A stretch of 64,000 nt of DNA from Williamsia phyllosphaerae (GCF_014635305.1 NZ_BMCS01000003.1:62001-126000), one strand, 5' to 3'; counted from the stretch's first letter, positions 43,518-52,093 are shown. Made by a program: numbers and translations. The notes: generated by a model not told the origin, from the letters alone.

Positions 43518-43855
43518 CTGACACGACCATGCAGTCCCTGCTCGACGTCCACCGCACCGAACTCAACACACGCGACACAACGATCGAGCGGATGAAGTTC
43601 GACGCCGAGAAGACGAAGAACTACAACGACATGCGCGTCGGCGAGTTGGAACGCGATCGAGAGAAGCGGGCCGCACGAGCAGCGCAACTCGAACGCGAAA
43701 ACAAAGAGTTCGTGAAGATCATCGACGACCGTGACGCTCAGATCGCAAAGCTGCAGCAGGCTACCGAATCGCTCAACCAACTCCTCACATCCGAACGGTC
43801 CGCGTTCTCCGCATACCGCGACACACACCCAGACACCAACGGAGACGACGCATGA
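43514..43855 (+). CDS. Coiled-coil phage protein
   Basis: 113 residues, nearly all a charged coiled coil (TELNTRDTTIERMKFDAEKT, VGELERDREKRAARAAQLER, DDRDAQIAKLQQATESLNQL). It probably forms a dimer or trimer. Unknown function; coupled to neighbours by ATGA overlaps. Confidence 0.65.
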   Translation: MTDTTMQSLLDVHRTELNTRDTTIERMKFDAEKTKNYNDMRVGELERDREKRAARAAQLERENKEFVKIIDDRDAQIAKLQQATESLNQLLTSERSAFSAYRDTHPDTNGDDA

Positions 43856-44523
43856 CCGACGACCAGTTCTTCATGCCGCGGGATCAGCAGGACGCGCTCG
43901 TTGAGTCGCTGCATCAGGTTCCCAAGATTGCCGAGGACATCGCGGTCACGTTGGCTCGCATGGATCGTGTCGCCAAGCAGGAGGGCACATCGAGACGCAG
44001 CAAGCGGGGGAGTGTGCCTGATGGCGTGAACATCGCTGCACTCGACGACTGGACGCAGCTGCACGCTGTGCTTGTGTCCTGGGTGCGGATGGTGTGCGAG
44101 GAACGTCACCTCATGCCGCCGGCCGATGCGCTGCTGTCGTTGGCGTCGTGGTTGCGGCACCACATCGAAGACCTCGCGATGTGCGAAGGATGCGAGGAGT
44201 CGGTTGATGAGGTCGCGAAACTGGTGGACCGTTGCCAGTCATGCATCGATCTGCCCTGGGAAGACCCAACTGTGCGCTCAGACGATCCACGGGTTTTGCT
44301 GGCGCGTAGGCAGGCTGAGACGGTGCATGTCACGTACACGACGATCGAAGCCGTGTGCCGCACGATGGATGTGGACCCGATGATCAACGAGCAGCGGATG
44401 AAGTACGTGGTTCGGCGGGCCAGCATCGACCACAGCGGCAAGGATCCGGTGACGCGCACCAAGTTCTGGCGGCTGGCGGACATCATCGACGCGGACACGG
44501 AGATGCGTAAGGACGCTGCTTGA
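43852..44523 (+). CDS. Phage protein of unknown function
   Basis: 223 residues, helical. LVESLHQVPKIAEDIAVTLA, a basic linker (GTSRRSKRGSVPDG), DDWTQLHAVLVSWVRMVCEE, cysteines in MCEGCEESVDE, and a C-terminal YTTIEAVCRTMDVDPMINEQ that looks like a helix-turn-helix. DNA binding is possible. It ends the early operon; about 310 bases without a gene follow. Confidence 0.65.
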   Translation: MTDDQFFMPRDQQDALVESLHQVPKIAEDIAVTLARMDRVAKQEGTSRRSKRGSVPDGVNIAALDDWTQLHAVLVSWVRMVCEERHLMPPADALLSLASWLRHHIEDLAMCEGCEESVDEVAKLVDRCQSCIDLPWEDPTVRSDDPRVLLARRQAETVHVTYTTIEAVCRTMDVDPMINEQRMKYVVRRASIDHSGKDPVTRTKFWRLADIIDADTEMRKDAA

Positions 44524-44547
44524 CGTCCGATCGCACGGTGGGCGTGG

Positions 44548-44834
44548 TACTCTTCGCGTTAGCGAGGACCGTCCCCATCGGACGCCTCGCTTTCGTCGTC
44601 TCTACCCCCGTTCTTTCCCGTCGCTAGCCAGCGCAGGGAATCGTCTCCACCCCCGGAGATCGCCGCCTATCGCGGCCACACAACGCAGGGAGCGCGTCTG
44701 CGTGTGGGATCCGAGCATCCCGCAGCTCGTCCATTAACCAACGCGCTTCTACTTCCCGAGAGATCAACTTCCCCGGTTACTGCCGCACACCCCCAAGTGC
44801 TGCGCTCTCGGGAACCTTCTTCACGGAGGTCCAC
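44548..44834 (+). ncRNA. Gene-free structured stretch, candidate non-coding RNA or leader
   Basis: No good gene between 44524 and 44834. An extended -10 (TGGTACTCT, 44545-44553) is followed by four hairpins: AGCGAGG(44561)...CCTCGCT(44591) with GTCC/GGAC inside and TTTCGTCGTCT after it; GCCGC-CTATC-GCGGC near 44662; CGCAG/CTGCG extended by CACA/TGTG near 44677-44707; and TTCCCGAGAG/CTCTCGGGAA (44753-44762/44805-44814). CGGAGG for the next gene comes right after the last hairpin. It may be a regulatory leader or a separate small RNA. Confidence 0.45.
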
Positions 44835-44984
44835 ATGGTCACACGCCAAGCCGTCGAGGACATGTTGCGTGATGCCGTAGTCGACTCACTCGAACCATGC
44901 GAACCCCGAGAACGAGCTGCACGGTTCGCTCGCGTCGACACGCTCCGCAACAAACTGGCGACGATGAAGGAGACCGTGGCGTGA
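44835..44984 (+). CDS. Small helical phage protein
   Basis: 49 residues: VTRQAVEDMLRDAVVDSLEP, then RERAARFARVDTLRNKLATM, one charged helix pair. ACGGAGG precedes the ATG. First gene after the structured stretch. Unknown function. Confidence 0.6.
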   Translation: MVTRQAVEDMLRDAVVDSLEPCEPRERAARFARVDTLRNKLATMKETVA

Positions 44985-45199
44985 GCGACGAGAACGACAC
45001 GCAGGGAATCGAAACCAGCTACATCACGATCACCCGCACGTTCTACCCCGACCGAGACGCCAACAGTGGCGACGTGATCGACGTTGAAACGTCGGACGGA
45101 CTACTCATGGTCGAATCACTCGGACTGCTGGAGTTCGCCAAAGCGCACCTCATCGCTCCACTGATCATGGACCCACCGCCCGAGAGCGACGACGAATGA
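44981..45199 (+). CDS. Small acidic phage protein
   Basis: 72 residues, GTG start overlapping the previous stop. ETSYITITRTFYPDRDANSG, then VESLGLLEFAKAHLIAPLIM and an acidic tail (PPPESDDE). Unknown function. Confidence 0.6.
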   Translation: MSDENDTQGIETSYITITRTFYPDRDANSGDVIDVETSDGLLMVESLGLLEFAKAHLIAPLIMDPPPESDDE

Positions 45200-45318
45200 T
45201 CACAGTCCTCTGCGTGTGGTGCAGCAAGACACGACACGCGCCATGCAGCCAGGTATGCAAGCTCGCCACACAGGCTGTCGCAGTAGACGACAAGCCCACA
45301 CCCAAACCCACACCTTGA
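45196..45318 (+). CDS. Small cysteine-rich protein
   Basis: 40 residues, ITVLCVWCSKTRHAPCSQVC then a Lys/Pro/Thr tail. Four cysteines near the start suggest metal binding. ATGA overlap with the previous gene. Unknown function. Confidence 0.5.
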   Translation: MITVLCVWCSKTRHAPCSQVCKLATQAVAVDDKPTPKPTP

Positions 45319-45322
45319 CGCA

Positions 45323-45505
45323 ATGCGTGTACTCGCCGCCGTTGTCTGGCCCATCGCAACACTCGACCGCTACCTCACCGACCGGCGTGTACGAGCAGCC
45401 GAAACCGAACGCGCATCCTGCCTCGCCATCGCAGCATCAGCACGACGCGGCGAATACTTCCGACAAACCTTGGCTGACGACATGGAACGAGACTGCGATG
45501 ACTGA
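45323..45505 (+). CDS. Small phage protein, possibly membrane-associated
   Basis: 60 residues. Short hydrophobic start (MRVLAAVVWPIATL) then a charged helix (RRVRAAETERASCLAIAASA). No clear ribosome site. Ends eight bases into the next gene. Confidence 0.5.
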   Translation: MRVLAAVVWPIATLDRYLTDRRVRAAETERASCLAIAASARRGEYFRQTLADDMERDCDD

Positions 45506-45731
45506 AGTCCAGATCACGCACGACCATCCCGAGTACGACAACGTGACCCGCGTCCTCGGCGACCTTGCGCGCTGGGTACCTGACGAGCGCTGCTGGATCA
45601 TCGACAACGGCATCGAACGACACCTTGAGGTCGAGACATTCGTGCGTGGTGCGGACGGCAACTACGTAGTCAACGAAGCCAATGACGACGTGCTCATCAA
45701 CGACGAACGCACCATCATCTCGCTCGACTGA
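45498..45731 (+). CDS. Small acidic phage protein
   Basis: 77 residues, beta-rich and acidic: QITHDHPEYDNVTRVLGDLA, CWIIDNGIERHLEVETFVRG. ATG lies inside the end of the previous gene. Unknown function. Confidence 0.6.
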   Translation: MTEVQITHDHPEYDNVTRVLGDLARWVPDERCWIIDNGIERHLEVETFVRGADGNYVVNEANDDVLINDERTIISLD

Positions 45732-45732
45732 C

Positions 45733-45885
45733 ATGGATCCTCTCGACCTACTCCTAGCCCGGGCAGCAACCATCGCAGCCAACCAATCACAAGGGCTACC
45801 CGCAGCACGCACCCTCGTCAACGAAGCCATGCAAACACAGCAATGGGACTGGATGTACAGGCAGCCGGCACGACACAGGGCATGA
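45733..45885 (+). CDS. Small phage protein before the terminal HNH gene
   Basis: 50 residues, helical (DPLDLLLARAATIAANQSQG). Stop overlaps the ATG of the HNH gene, so it is probably translated with it. Unknown function. Confidence 0.55.
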   Translation: MDPLDLLLARAATIAANQSQGLPAARTLVNEAMQTQQWDWMYRQPARHRA

Positions 45886-46172
45886 GCACAGGCGCTAACC
45901 CGCGATACGCCAACGGTTCCAGGCGCAGAGCACTACGGGCACGCATCCTCGCAACCGAGACACACTGCGGCATCTGCGGCGAACCAGTCGACACCACCAT
46001 CCCAACACCACACCCAGACTCACCCGAGATAGACGAGATCCACCCACTAAGCAAGGGCGGCGATCCACTCTCTCGCAGCAACTGTCAACTGACCCACAGG
46101 CGATGCAACAGGGCCAAGAGCGACACAACACCAGGCGATCACCGACAGTTCGAGACCGACAGAACCTGGTGA
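45882..46172 (+). CDS. HNH endonuclease beside terminase
   Basis: 96 residues from ATG 45882 (STGANPRYANGSRRRALRAR). HNH motif: HCGICGEPVD, EIDEIHPLSKGGDPLSRSNC, QLTHRRCNRAKS. HNH proteins at this position in HK97-like phages assist the large terminase in cutting the packaging site. The start after the overlapping stop (ATGA) is preferred over ATG 45843. It suggests a cos-type packaging mechanism. Confidence 0.88.
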   Translation: MSTGANPRYANGSRRRALRARILATETHCGICGEPVDTTIPTPHPDSPEIDEIHPLSKGGDPLSRSNCQLTHRRCNRAKSDTTPGDHRQFETDRTW

Positions 46173-46256
46173 AACGACGGGGCAGCGGGTATCCCCTCCC
46201 CCCAACGGCCCCGGCGACCTAAAGGCATAGCGCCGATCTATCTATTACGTTTTTTG

Positions 46257-46274
46257 TTTCACCGTGAAGTGAAA
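46257..46274. promoter_or_regulatory. Inverted repeat before the terminase operon
   Basis: TTTCAC (46257-46262) and GTGAAA (46269-46274) flank a six-base spacer, just after a T-run (46249-46255) and before AAAGGAGG of the small terminase. The 112-base gap holding it is the only break before the late genes and may contain part of the cos site or a late control site. Confidence 0.35.
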
Positions 46275-46284
46275 GGAGGCCCCG

Positions 46285-46590
46285 ATGGCTGTGAAGCGTT
46301 CGCATGTTCGGGTGGTTGCTCCTGGTGAGCAGGCGGTTCCGGCGAAGGTTTTGTCGCTGAATGAGGCGATTGAGTCGGGGGATTACCTCGAGATTCTGCG
46401 TGCTCAGCGGCGTGACATTGTGTCGTCTTTGCCTGATGAGCGTGGCCCTGCGAAGGCTGCGTTGCATCGTCAGTTGGCGTTGATCTCGAAGGAGATTCAG
46501 GCGTTGGAGGCAAGGGGCGCCCAGGCTGCGAGGGAGGACGCCGAGGGTGTCGCCGTCGATGATGAAGCCTGGGACGCCGAAGCTCTCTGA
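46285..46590 (+). CDS. Terminase small subunit
   Basis: 101 residues. VKRSHVRVVAPGEQAVPAKV, LSLNEAIESGDYLEILRAQR, RDIVSSLPDERGPAKAALHR and a C-terminal acidic tail are typical of the short actinophage terminase small subunits, which recognise the packaging site. Good AAAGGAGG upstream. Base composition switches here to G/T-rich on the plus strand. Overlaps the large subunit gene by 32 bases. Confidence 0.82.
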   Translation: MAVKRSHVRVVAPGEQAVPAKVLSLNEAIESGDYLEILRAQRRDIVSSLPDERGPAKAALHRQLALISKEIQALEARGAQAAREDAEGVAVDDEAWDAEAL

Positions 46591-47992
46591 GGTAGCTCGT
46601 AAGGTTTCGGCGCCGACTGGGATCGTTTCGACGATGTGGCCGGCGGTGGAGGAAACCTGTCGGTCGAAGCTGGGGATTTTGTTTGATCCGTGGCAGAACC
46701 AGTCTGGTCGGTTGGCGTTGGCTCGTCGTGCTGATGGGCGGATGGCGGCGACTGTCGATGGTGTTGGGATGTCGATTTGTCGGCAGGCCGGTAAGACGCA
46801 CTGGATGACCGGGTTGATCTTCGGGTTGAGCATTATTCGGCCGGGGACGTCGACGGTGTGGTCGGCGCATCATGCGCGGACTCATGGCGAGACGTTCCTA
46901 TCGATGGCTGCGTTCGCTGAGCGTCTGCGTGTGGCTCCGTACATCGAGCAGGTGTTCCGCGGTTCGGGTGAGGAAGAGATCCGTTTCGCGAACGGATCTC
47001 GGATCTTGTTCGGTGCGCGTGAGCGTGGGTTTGGTCGCGGTATCCCGGGCGTGGATGTGATCGTTGCTGATGAGGCGCAGATCATGTCGGAGAACGCTGT
47101 TGATGCGATGACGGCGACCATGAACACGTCGAAGTTTGGTTTGGCGTTCTACATCGGCACTCCGCCGAAGCCTGCTGATCCGAGCGAGGCGTTCACTCGG
47201 ATGCGGGATGAGGCGTGGGCCGGGACGTTGGCTGACGGTGTGTGGATCGAGTTCGGTGTCGATACTGGTGCGGATCCAAACGCTGCTTCGACGTGGGCGC
47301 GCGCTAACCCGTCGTACCCGCATAGGACGCCTGCGGAGTCAATGAAGCGGCTGCAACGGAAGCTGAGCCCCGAGTCGTTCCTGCGTGAAGGCCTGGGCAT
47401 CTGGGACGTTGGGGGCGGTTCGGCAATCGTGCCGGCGCACCAGTGGACGCAGTTGGTTGCTCCTGGTCCCGCACTCGGTAAGGCTCCGGATTCGTTTGGT
47501 GTCGCCGCCCACGACAACCAGTTTTCAGTTGTGGCGTGTTGGGTTGGTGGGGAGTCCCGCCATGTTGAGGAAGTGTTCGCGAATCCTCGCCTCGACCTGG
47601 TTGCTGATTTTCTTGCTGCTCGAGCTGGTCGGCGTGCCCCGATCTTGGTGCCGAATTATGGTGCTGCGGCTCCGTTGCAGCCGATGTTGCAGGCGAAGCG
47701 TGTGAATGCGCGGTCGGCGTCGACTGGTGATGTTGGTCGTGGCTGCGAGTTGCTGGTTGAGGGGTGTGAGGCGGGTTGGTTGTCGCACGCCGATCAGGTG
47801 CAGTTGGCTGATTCGTTGGCTGCGGCGCGGAAAAAGTTTGGTCGTGATGGTGCGGCGTGGACGTTCGATTTGAAGTTGTCGACGTTGAATGCCCCGATCA
47901 TGGCGACGGTGCTGGCTCTTGCTGGTGCCACGAAAACACGAACCACAAACAGTGGTGAGCGGTCGACTCGGAAGGTGAGGGTGACGAATTGA
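46559..47992 (+). CDS. Terminase large subunit
   Basis: 477 residues. ATPase: FDPWQNQSGRLALARRADGR, SICRQAGKTHWMTGLIFGLS (Walker A-like, QAGKT near 80), VDVIVADEAQIMSENAV (Walker B) and FYIGTPPKP (coupling motif). Nuclease: VAAHDNQFSVVACWVGGES and later acidic residues. It pumps DNA into the procapsid and cuts it. I use ATG 46559; GAGGG lies eleven bases upstream and the family start is MKPGTPKLSEVAR. Confidence 0.95.
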   Translation: MMKPGTPKLSEVARKVSAPTGIVSTMWPAVEETCRSKLGILFDPWQNQSGRLALARRADGRMAATVDGVGMSICRQAGKTHWMTGLIFGLSIIRPGTSTVWSAHHARTHGETFLSMAAFAERLRVAPYIEQVFRGSGEEEIRFANGSRILFGARERGFGRGIPGVDVIVADEAQIMSENAVDAMTATMNTSKFGLAFYIGTPPKPADPSEAFTRMRDEAWAGTLADGVWIEFGVDTGADPNAASTWARANPSYPHRTPAESMKRLQRKLSPESFLREGLGIWDVGGGSAIVPAHQWTQLVAPGPALGKAPDSFGVAAHDNQFSVVACWVGGESRHVEEVFANPRLDLVADFLAARAGRRAPILVPNYGAAAPLQPMLQAKRVNARSASTGDVGRGCELLVEGCEAGWLSHADQVQLADSLAAARKKFGRDGAAWTFDLKLSTLNAPIMATVLALAGATKTRTTNSGERSTRKVRVTN

Positions 47993-49443
47993 TCCCACGT
48001 CTCGCCATTCCTGGCCTCGACGATGCGGACGCGCAGACGTTGGCGACGCTGATGAACCAGTTGGATGCGAAGTCGATCCGGAACGTGTTGCGTACCGACT
48101 ACTACGAGTCGCGGTACCGCTTCCGGGATTTGATGATTTCGACGCCTCCGCAGCTTCGGGACAAGATCGAGGCGGTGTTGGATTGGCCGGCGAAGTCGGT
48201 GGATCTGTTGTCGCAGCGGGTGATGATCGACGGGTTTGTGTCGTCGGATGCGTCGCCTGCCGATCTGGGTGTCGATGAGTTGTGGCGGTCGAACAATCTT
48301 GATGTGCGTGCCCCGCAGGCCCACGATTCGGCCCTGATCCATGCGTGCGCGTTTGTGTGTGTGACGTTGGGTGATGTGGCGTCGGGGGAGCCGCCGGTGA
48401 TCATGTCGCCTGTGTCTGCGTTGAATGGTACGGCGTTGTGGGATGTGCGTCGTCAGCGATTGTCCGCGGCGTTGGAGATTGTGGACCGTGCTGTCGATGG
48501 TGGTCAGCCGACTGTGATGGTGATGTATCTGCCGGATCGGGTGGTCACCCTTGAGCAGCAGCGTGTCGGTGGTAATTGGAATGTGACGACCCGCCCGCAT
48601 CGTTTGGGCCGGGTTCCTGTTGAGCCGATGCCGTATCGCCCGCATCTGGATCGTCCGTTCGGTCGGTCTCGTATTTCGCGGCCGATCATGTCGATCACAG
48701 ATTCGGCGTTGCGGACGGTTGTGCGTTCGGAGATCGGTGCAGAGTTTTTCGCGGCGCCCCGGTTGGCGGCGTTGAACATGCCGAAGGATGCGTTTGAAGA
48801 CGGCGGCTGGAATGCGCTGTTGTCGCGCGCCCTGGTGGTTGATGCCCCAGCGCAGGACGACCTTGATGCGGACCCGAACTTTCAGCCCAGCATTCAGCAG
48901 TTGCAGCAAATTTCGATGCAGCCGCATGTGGAGCAGTTGCGGATGTTCGCGACCTTGTTTGCGTCTGCGGCGTCGTTGCCGCTGGATGCGGTGGGGATTG
49001 TGCAGGACAATCCGTCGTCGGCTGAGGCGATTGAGAAGGCCGAGAAGAATCTGACGTTGGAGGCTGAGCGGACGGGCTCGATGTTCGCGTCGGCGTGGAC
49101 TCGGGCGATGCAGACGGCGTACATGATGGCGAATGATCGGCCGGATGCGCCGGAGGTTGCGTCGTTGCGTGCGAAGCCGCGTGATCCTCGGATGACGTCG
49201 AAGGCTGCTGCGGCGGACACGATGTTGAAGCAGATCGCGGTGATCCCGTGGCTTGCTGAGACTGAGGTTGCGTTGGAGCAGTTGGGTTATGACCGGCCGA
49301 CGATTGATCGTTTGTTGGCTGAGCGTCGTCGCGCGAATGGCGGTTCGGTTCTTGAGCGTCTTCGTCAGCAGTCTCCTGTGGTGGTGAGTAATGCCAGCAA
49401 CGACGACGGAGCTACGCAGCCTGTTGATCAGCCTCAGCGATAA
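47989..49443 (+). CDS. Portal protein
   Basis: 484 residues, SPP1 Gp6-type portal. MNQLDAKSIRNVLRTDYYES, RDKIEAVLDWPAKSVDLLSQ, GRSRISRPIMSITDSALRTV and NPSSAEAIEKAEKNLTLEAE are the usual markers. Twelve copies form the ring for DNA entry. The TTG start overlaps the terminase stop (TTGA). The 3' end overlaps the next gene by 53 bases. Confidence 0.93.
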   Translation: MIPRLAIPGLDDADAQTLATLMNQLDAKSIRNVLRTDYYESRYRFRDLMISTPPQLRDKIEAVLDWPAKSVDLLSQRVMIDGFVSSDASPADLGVDELWRSNNLDVRAPQAHDSALIHACAFVCVTLGDVASGEPPVIMSPVSALNGTALWDVRRQRLSAALEIVDRAVDGGQPTVMVMYLPDRVVTLEQQRVGGNWNVTTRPHRLGRVPVEPMPYRPHLDRPFGRSRISRPIMSITDSALRTVVRSEIGAEFFAAPRLAALNMPKDAFEDGGWNALLSRALVVDAPAQDDLDADPNFQPSIQQLQQISMQPHVEQLRMFATLFASAASLPLDAVGIVQDNPSSAEAIEKAEKNLTLEAERTGSMFASAWTRAMQTAYMMANDRPDAPEVASLRAKPRDPRMTSKAAAADTMLKQIAVIPWLAETEVALEQLGYDRPTIDRLLAERRRANGGSVLERLRQQSPVVVSNASNDDGATQPVDQPQR

Positions 49444-50032
49444 CGCGGAGGCTGATCTAGCGGCCTTGTGGGCGCAGCTCGACGCGGCATCCGTCCGCGA
49501 TGGACTGTTCGACGTGCTGCCCGCGCTGGTCGGTGACTACGGGGACGCGGCGGCGACGTTGACGGCCGAGTGGTACGACGAGCACCGCGCCGACCTGAAC
49601 GTCCGCGGCTCGTTCGTCGCCGACGTTCCCGCGAACTCGCAACTGGGTGTGGAAGCACTCGCCGGTTGGGGATCCTCACTCGCGGCGCAGAACCCAGAGA
49701 CGGCGCTACAACTGCTGTCCGGTGGCCTCGTGAAGCGTGTGTTCACCGCTAGCCGAGACACCTTGACCATTGCGACAGACCGCGATCCGCAAGCCCGTGG
49801 ATGGCAGCGCGCCGGCCGCGGGGAGTGCGAATTCTGCCGAATGTTGATCGGGCGCGGCGTTGTCTACACACGCTCGAGCGTCAACTTCGGCGCCCACGAC
49901 AACTGCAAATGCGTGGCCGTCCCCGCTTTCGGTGGCCGCGAACTTCCGGTCAAACCGTTCCAGGGGACCGAACGCAACATCAGCGACGCCGACCGTGCCC
50001 GCGTCCGGGCATGGATCGCCGCGAACCAATAG
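49391..50032 (+). CDS. MuF-like head morphogenesis protein
   Basis: 213 residues. AEADLAALWAQLDAASVRDG, LTAEWYDEHRADLNVRGSF, then CEFCRMLIGRGVVYTRSSVN and FGAHDNCKCVAVPAF, the Cys/His-containing SPP1 gp7/MuF core. A few copies enter the procapsid with the portal. Its codons end mainly in C, unlike the terminase and portal genes next to it, a sign of mosaic origin. Confidence 0.88.
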   Translation: MPATTTELRSLLISLSDNAEADLAALWAQLDAASVRDGLFDVLPALVGDYGDAAATLTAEWYDEHRADLNVRGSFVADVPANSQLGVEALAGWGSSLAAQNPETALQLLSGGLVKRVFTASRDTLTIATDRDPQARGWQRAGRGECEFCRMLIGRGVVYTRSSVNFGAHDNCKCVAVPAFGGRELPVKPFQGTERNISDADRARVRAWIAANQ

Positions 50033-50087
50033 ACCACCTTCCGAGCGTGATGCCCGGAAGGCATACCCCCGCGATGGAGGAACCCCC

Positions 50088-50585
50088 ATGTCCGACGAGA
50101 GCACAACCACACCCGATGACGCTCAGGAGACGACCGACACCACGCAGGGCGACCCTGCTGATCTTGGTGACGGCGGCAAGAAGGCGTTGGTGGCTGAACG
50201 CCGCCGCGCCAACAGTGCCGAACGTGAACTGAAAGACATCAAGGCGCAGCTCGAACAGATCGAGGCAGCGAAACTGTCCGATCTCGAGAAGGCCCAGAAG
50301 CTCGCCGCCGAAGCCCAGGCTGAGGCGGTACAGGTTCGGGCGGAAGCGCTGCGGTACAGGATCGCCGCGAAGCACTCAATCACCGATGAGGACGCTGAAC
50401 TGTTCCTCACCGGCGGCGACGAGGAGACCCTGACCCGTCAGGCCCTTCGACTCGCTGAGCGCAACGCTGAGACGTCACCCAAAGCGGGTGTGTACGTGCC
50501 CCAGTCCGGACAGACACCGAGCGCACCAGCGCTCAACGGAGACGACCTCGAACAGTCGCTCCGCCGAAAACTCGGCATCGGCTAG
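50088..50585 (+). CDS. Scaffolding protein
   Basis: 165 residues, acidic Thr-rich start (DESTTTPDDAQETTDTTQGD), long coiled coil (ANSAERELKDIKAQLEQIEA, LAAEAQAEAVQVRAEALRYR) and a short C-terminal capsid-binding tail (EQSLRRKLGIG). Position directly before the capsid gene is standard. GGAGGAAC precedes the ATG. Confidence 0.9.
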   Translation: MSDESTTTPDDAQETTDTTQGDPADLGDGGKKALVAERRRANSAERELKDIKAQLEQIEAAKLSDLEKAQKLAAEAQAEAVQVRAEALRYRIAAKHSITDEDAELFLTGGDEETLTRQALRLAERNAETSPKAGVYVPQSGQTPSAPALNGDDLEQSLRRKLGIG

Positions 50586-50617
50586 GGCCGGTTCCACACT
50601 CGTAGAAAGGATTTGCA

Positions 50618-51541
50618 ATGGCCCAGTCCAATGCAACCAACACGAGCGACTTTTCCGGATTCCTTCGCCCGGATGTCGCCCAGAACTACTTCGAGCAGGC
50701 ACGCAAGTCATCTTCGGTGATGCAGCTTGCCCGCCAGATCCCTCTTGGCATCAACGGCCAGGAGATCCCGTACAGCACCAGCAAGGCAACTGCCTCGTGG
50801 GTGTCTGAGGGTGGCCTGAAGCCGACCACCGAGTCGGGTATCGCACTGAAGTCGATCAAGCCCCACAAGATCGCTGCGATCTCCGTGGTGTCGGCTGAGG
50901 TTGTGCGCGCCAACCCGGGCAACTACATGCAGATCCTGCGTGACGACATCTCCGAGTCGTTCGCCGTCGCTTTCGATGCGGCTGCACTGCACGGAACGTC
51001 GACCCCGTTCGGGGCCTACATCGACCAGTCGACCAAGGCTGTCGAGTTGGGGAGCACCGCCAAGGCAAACGGTGGCGTGTTCGGTGACGTTGTCGCCGGC
51101 CTCAAGACCCTCACCGACGCGAACAAGAAGCTGACCGGCTTCGCGTTCGACCGCAAGGTTGAGCCGACGTTCCTCGGTGCTGTCGACAACAACGGTCGCC
51201 CCCTGTTCGTCGAGACCCCGCTCGCCGAGACCACCAACATGATCACCCCCGGTCGCCTCATCGGCCGTCCCGCGTTCCTCGGTGACGGACTGTCGACCGC
51301 AACCGTGTCCGGAACCCCCAACACCGGCGGCATCGTCGGCTACGGCGGCGACTGGAACCAGGTCGTGTGGGGTGCTGTCGGCGGCATCTCCTACAAGGTG
51401 TCGACCGAGGCGACCGTCACCATCGGCGGCACCTTGACGTCGCTGTTCGAGCACAACCTCGTCGCGATCCTCGCTGAGGCCGAGTACGGGCTGCTCATCA
51501 ACGACGTCGATGCGTTCGTCAAGTTCACGGACAACACCTGA
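50618..51541 (+). CDS. Major capsid protein (HK97 fold)
   Basis: 307 residues. SDFSGFLRPDVAQNYFEQAR, SVMQLARQIPLGINGQEIPY, then the E-loop (KATASWVSEGGLKPTTESGI), SVVSAEVVRANPGNYMQILR, and the P-domain/A-domain region LFVETPLAETTNM. It builds the icosahedral head. AGAAAGGA precedes the ATG. Confidence 0.95.
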   Translation: MAQSNATNTSDFSGFLRPDVAQNYFEQARKSSSVMQLARQIPLGINGQEIPYSTSKATASWVSEGGLKPTTESGIALKSIKPHKIAAISVVSAEVVRANPGNYMQILRDDISESFAVAFDAAALHGTSTPFGAYIDQSTKAVELGSTAKANGGVFGDVVAGLKTLTDANKKLTGFAFDRKVEPTFLGAVDNNGRPLFVETPLAETTNMITPGRLIGRPAFLGDGLSTATVSGTPNTGGIVGYGGDWNQVVWGAVGGISYKVSTEATVTIGGTLTSLFEHNLVAILAEAEYGLLINDVDAFVKFTDNT

Positions 51542-51699
51542 TGCCTCGCCTGAAGCACCCCGACCTCGGGACTTTGCTCGAGGTGGGTGACGACCTGGCT
51601 GATCTGTATGCATCGCGTGGGTTTGTGTCGGCTGACGCGGACGAGAAGCCTCGACGGACTCGCCGCAAGACCGCCGCTGACAGCGACGACGACAACTGA
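51541..51699 (+). CDS. Small head protein with basic/acidic tail
   Basis: 52 residues: PRLKHPDLGTLLEVGDDLAD, LYASRGFVSADADEKPRRTR, then a charged tail. Very small genes with this content regularly follow actinophage capsid genes. Shares the A of the capsid TGA. Likely a connector accessory; unproven. Confidence 0.65.
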   Translation: MPRLKHPDLGTLLEVGDDLADLYASRGFVSADADEKPRRTRRKTAADSDDDN

Positions 51700-51712
51700 A
51701 GTGGGGTGACTC

Positions 51713-52093
51713 GTGCCGGCAGTAGTGTTCACCGCTGATGATGATTTGAAGCCGTTCGTCTCGATTGATGGGGCGAAGGCGGACATCATGATCAGGGATG
51801 CGCTGGCCCTGGCGGCACGAGTCGCGCCCTGCATCCTCGACGACGACTTCCCCAGCCCCGACGCTGCCAAGGCGATCATTCGTGGAGCGATTCTGCGGTG
51901 GAACGATGCGGGCTCGGGTTCGGTGACGCAGAAGACTGCGGGACCGTACGGCGTCACTGTCGATTCGGGTCGCAAGTCCATGTTTTGGCCGTCTGAGATC
52001 AAGGATCTGCAGCGGTTGTGCCCTGGTTCGTCTACGGGCGGTCGGGGTCGCGCCCACATGGTCGACATGTTCACTGATCCGGATGTCGCATGA
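51713..52093 (+). CDS. Head-to-tail adaptor
   Basis: 126 residues, GTG start. FTADDDLKPFVSIDGAKADI, ALALAARVAPCILDDDFPSP, DAAKAIIRGAILRWNDAGSG follow the HK97 gp6/SPP1 gp15-like adaptor pattern. It sits under the portal ring. Confidence 0.8.
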   Translation: MPAVVFTADDDLKPFVSIDGAKADIMIRDALALAARVAPCILDDDFPSPDAAKAIIRGAILRWNDAGSGSVTQKTAGPYGVTVDSGRKSMFWPSEIKDLQRLCPGSSTGGRGRAHMVDMFTDPDVA

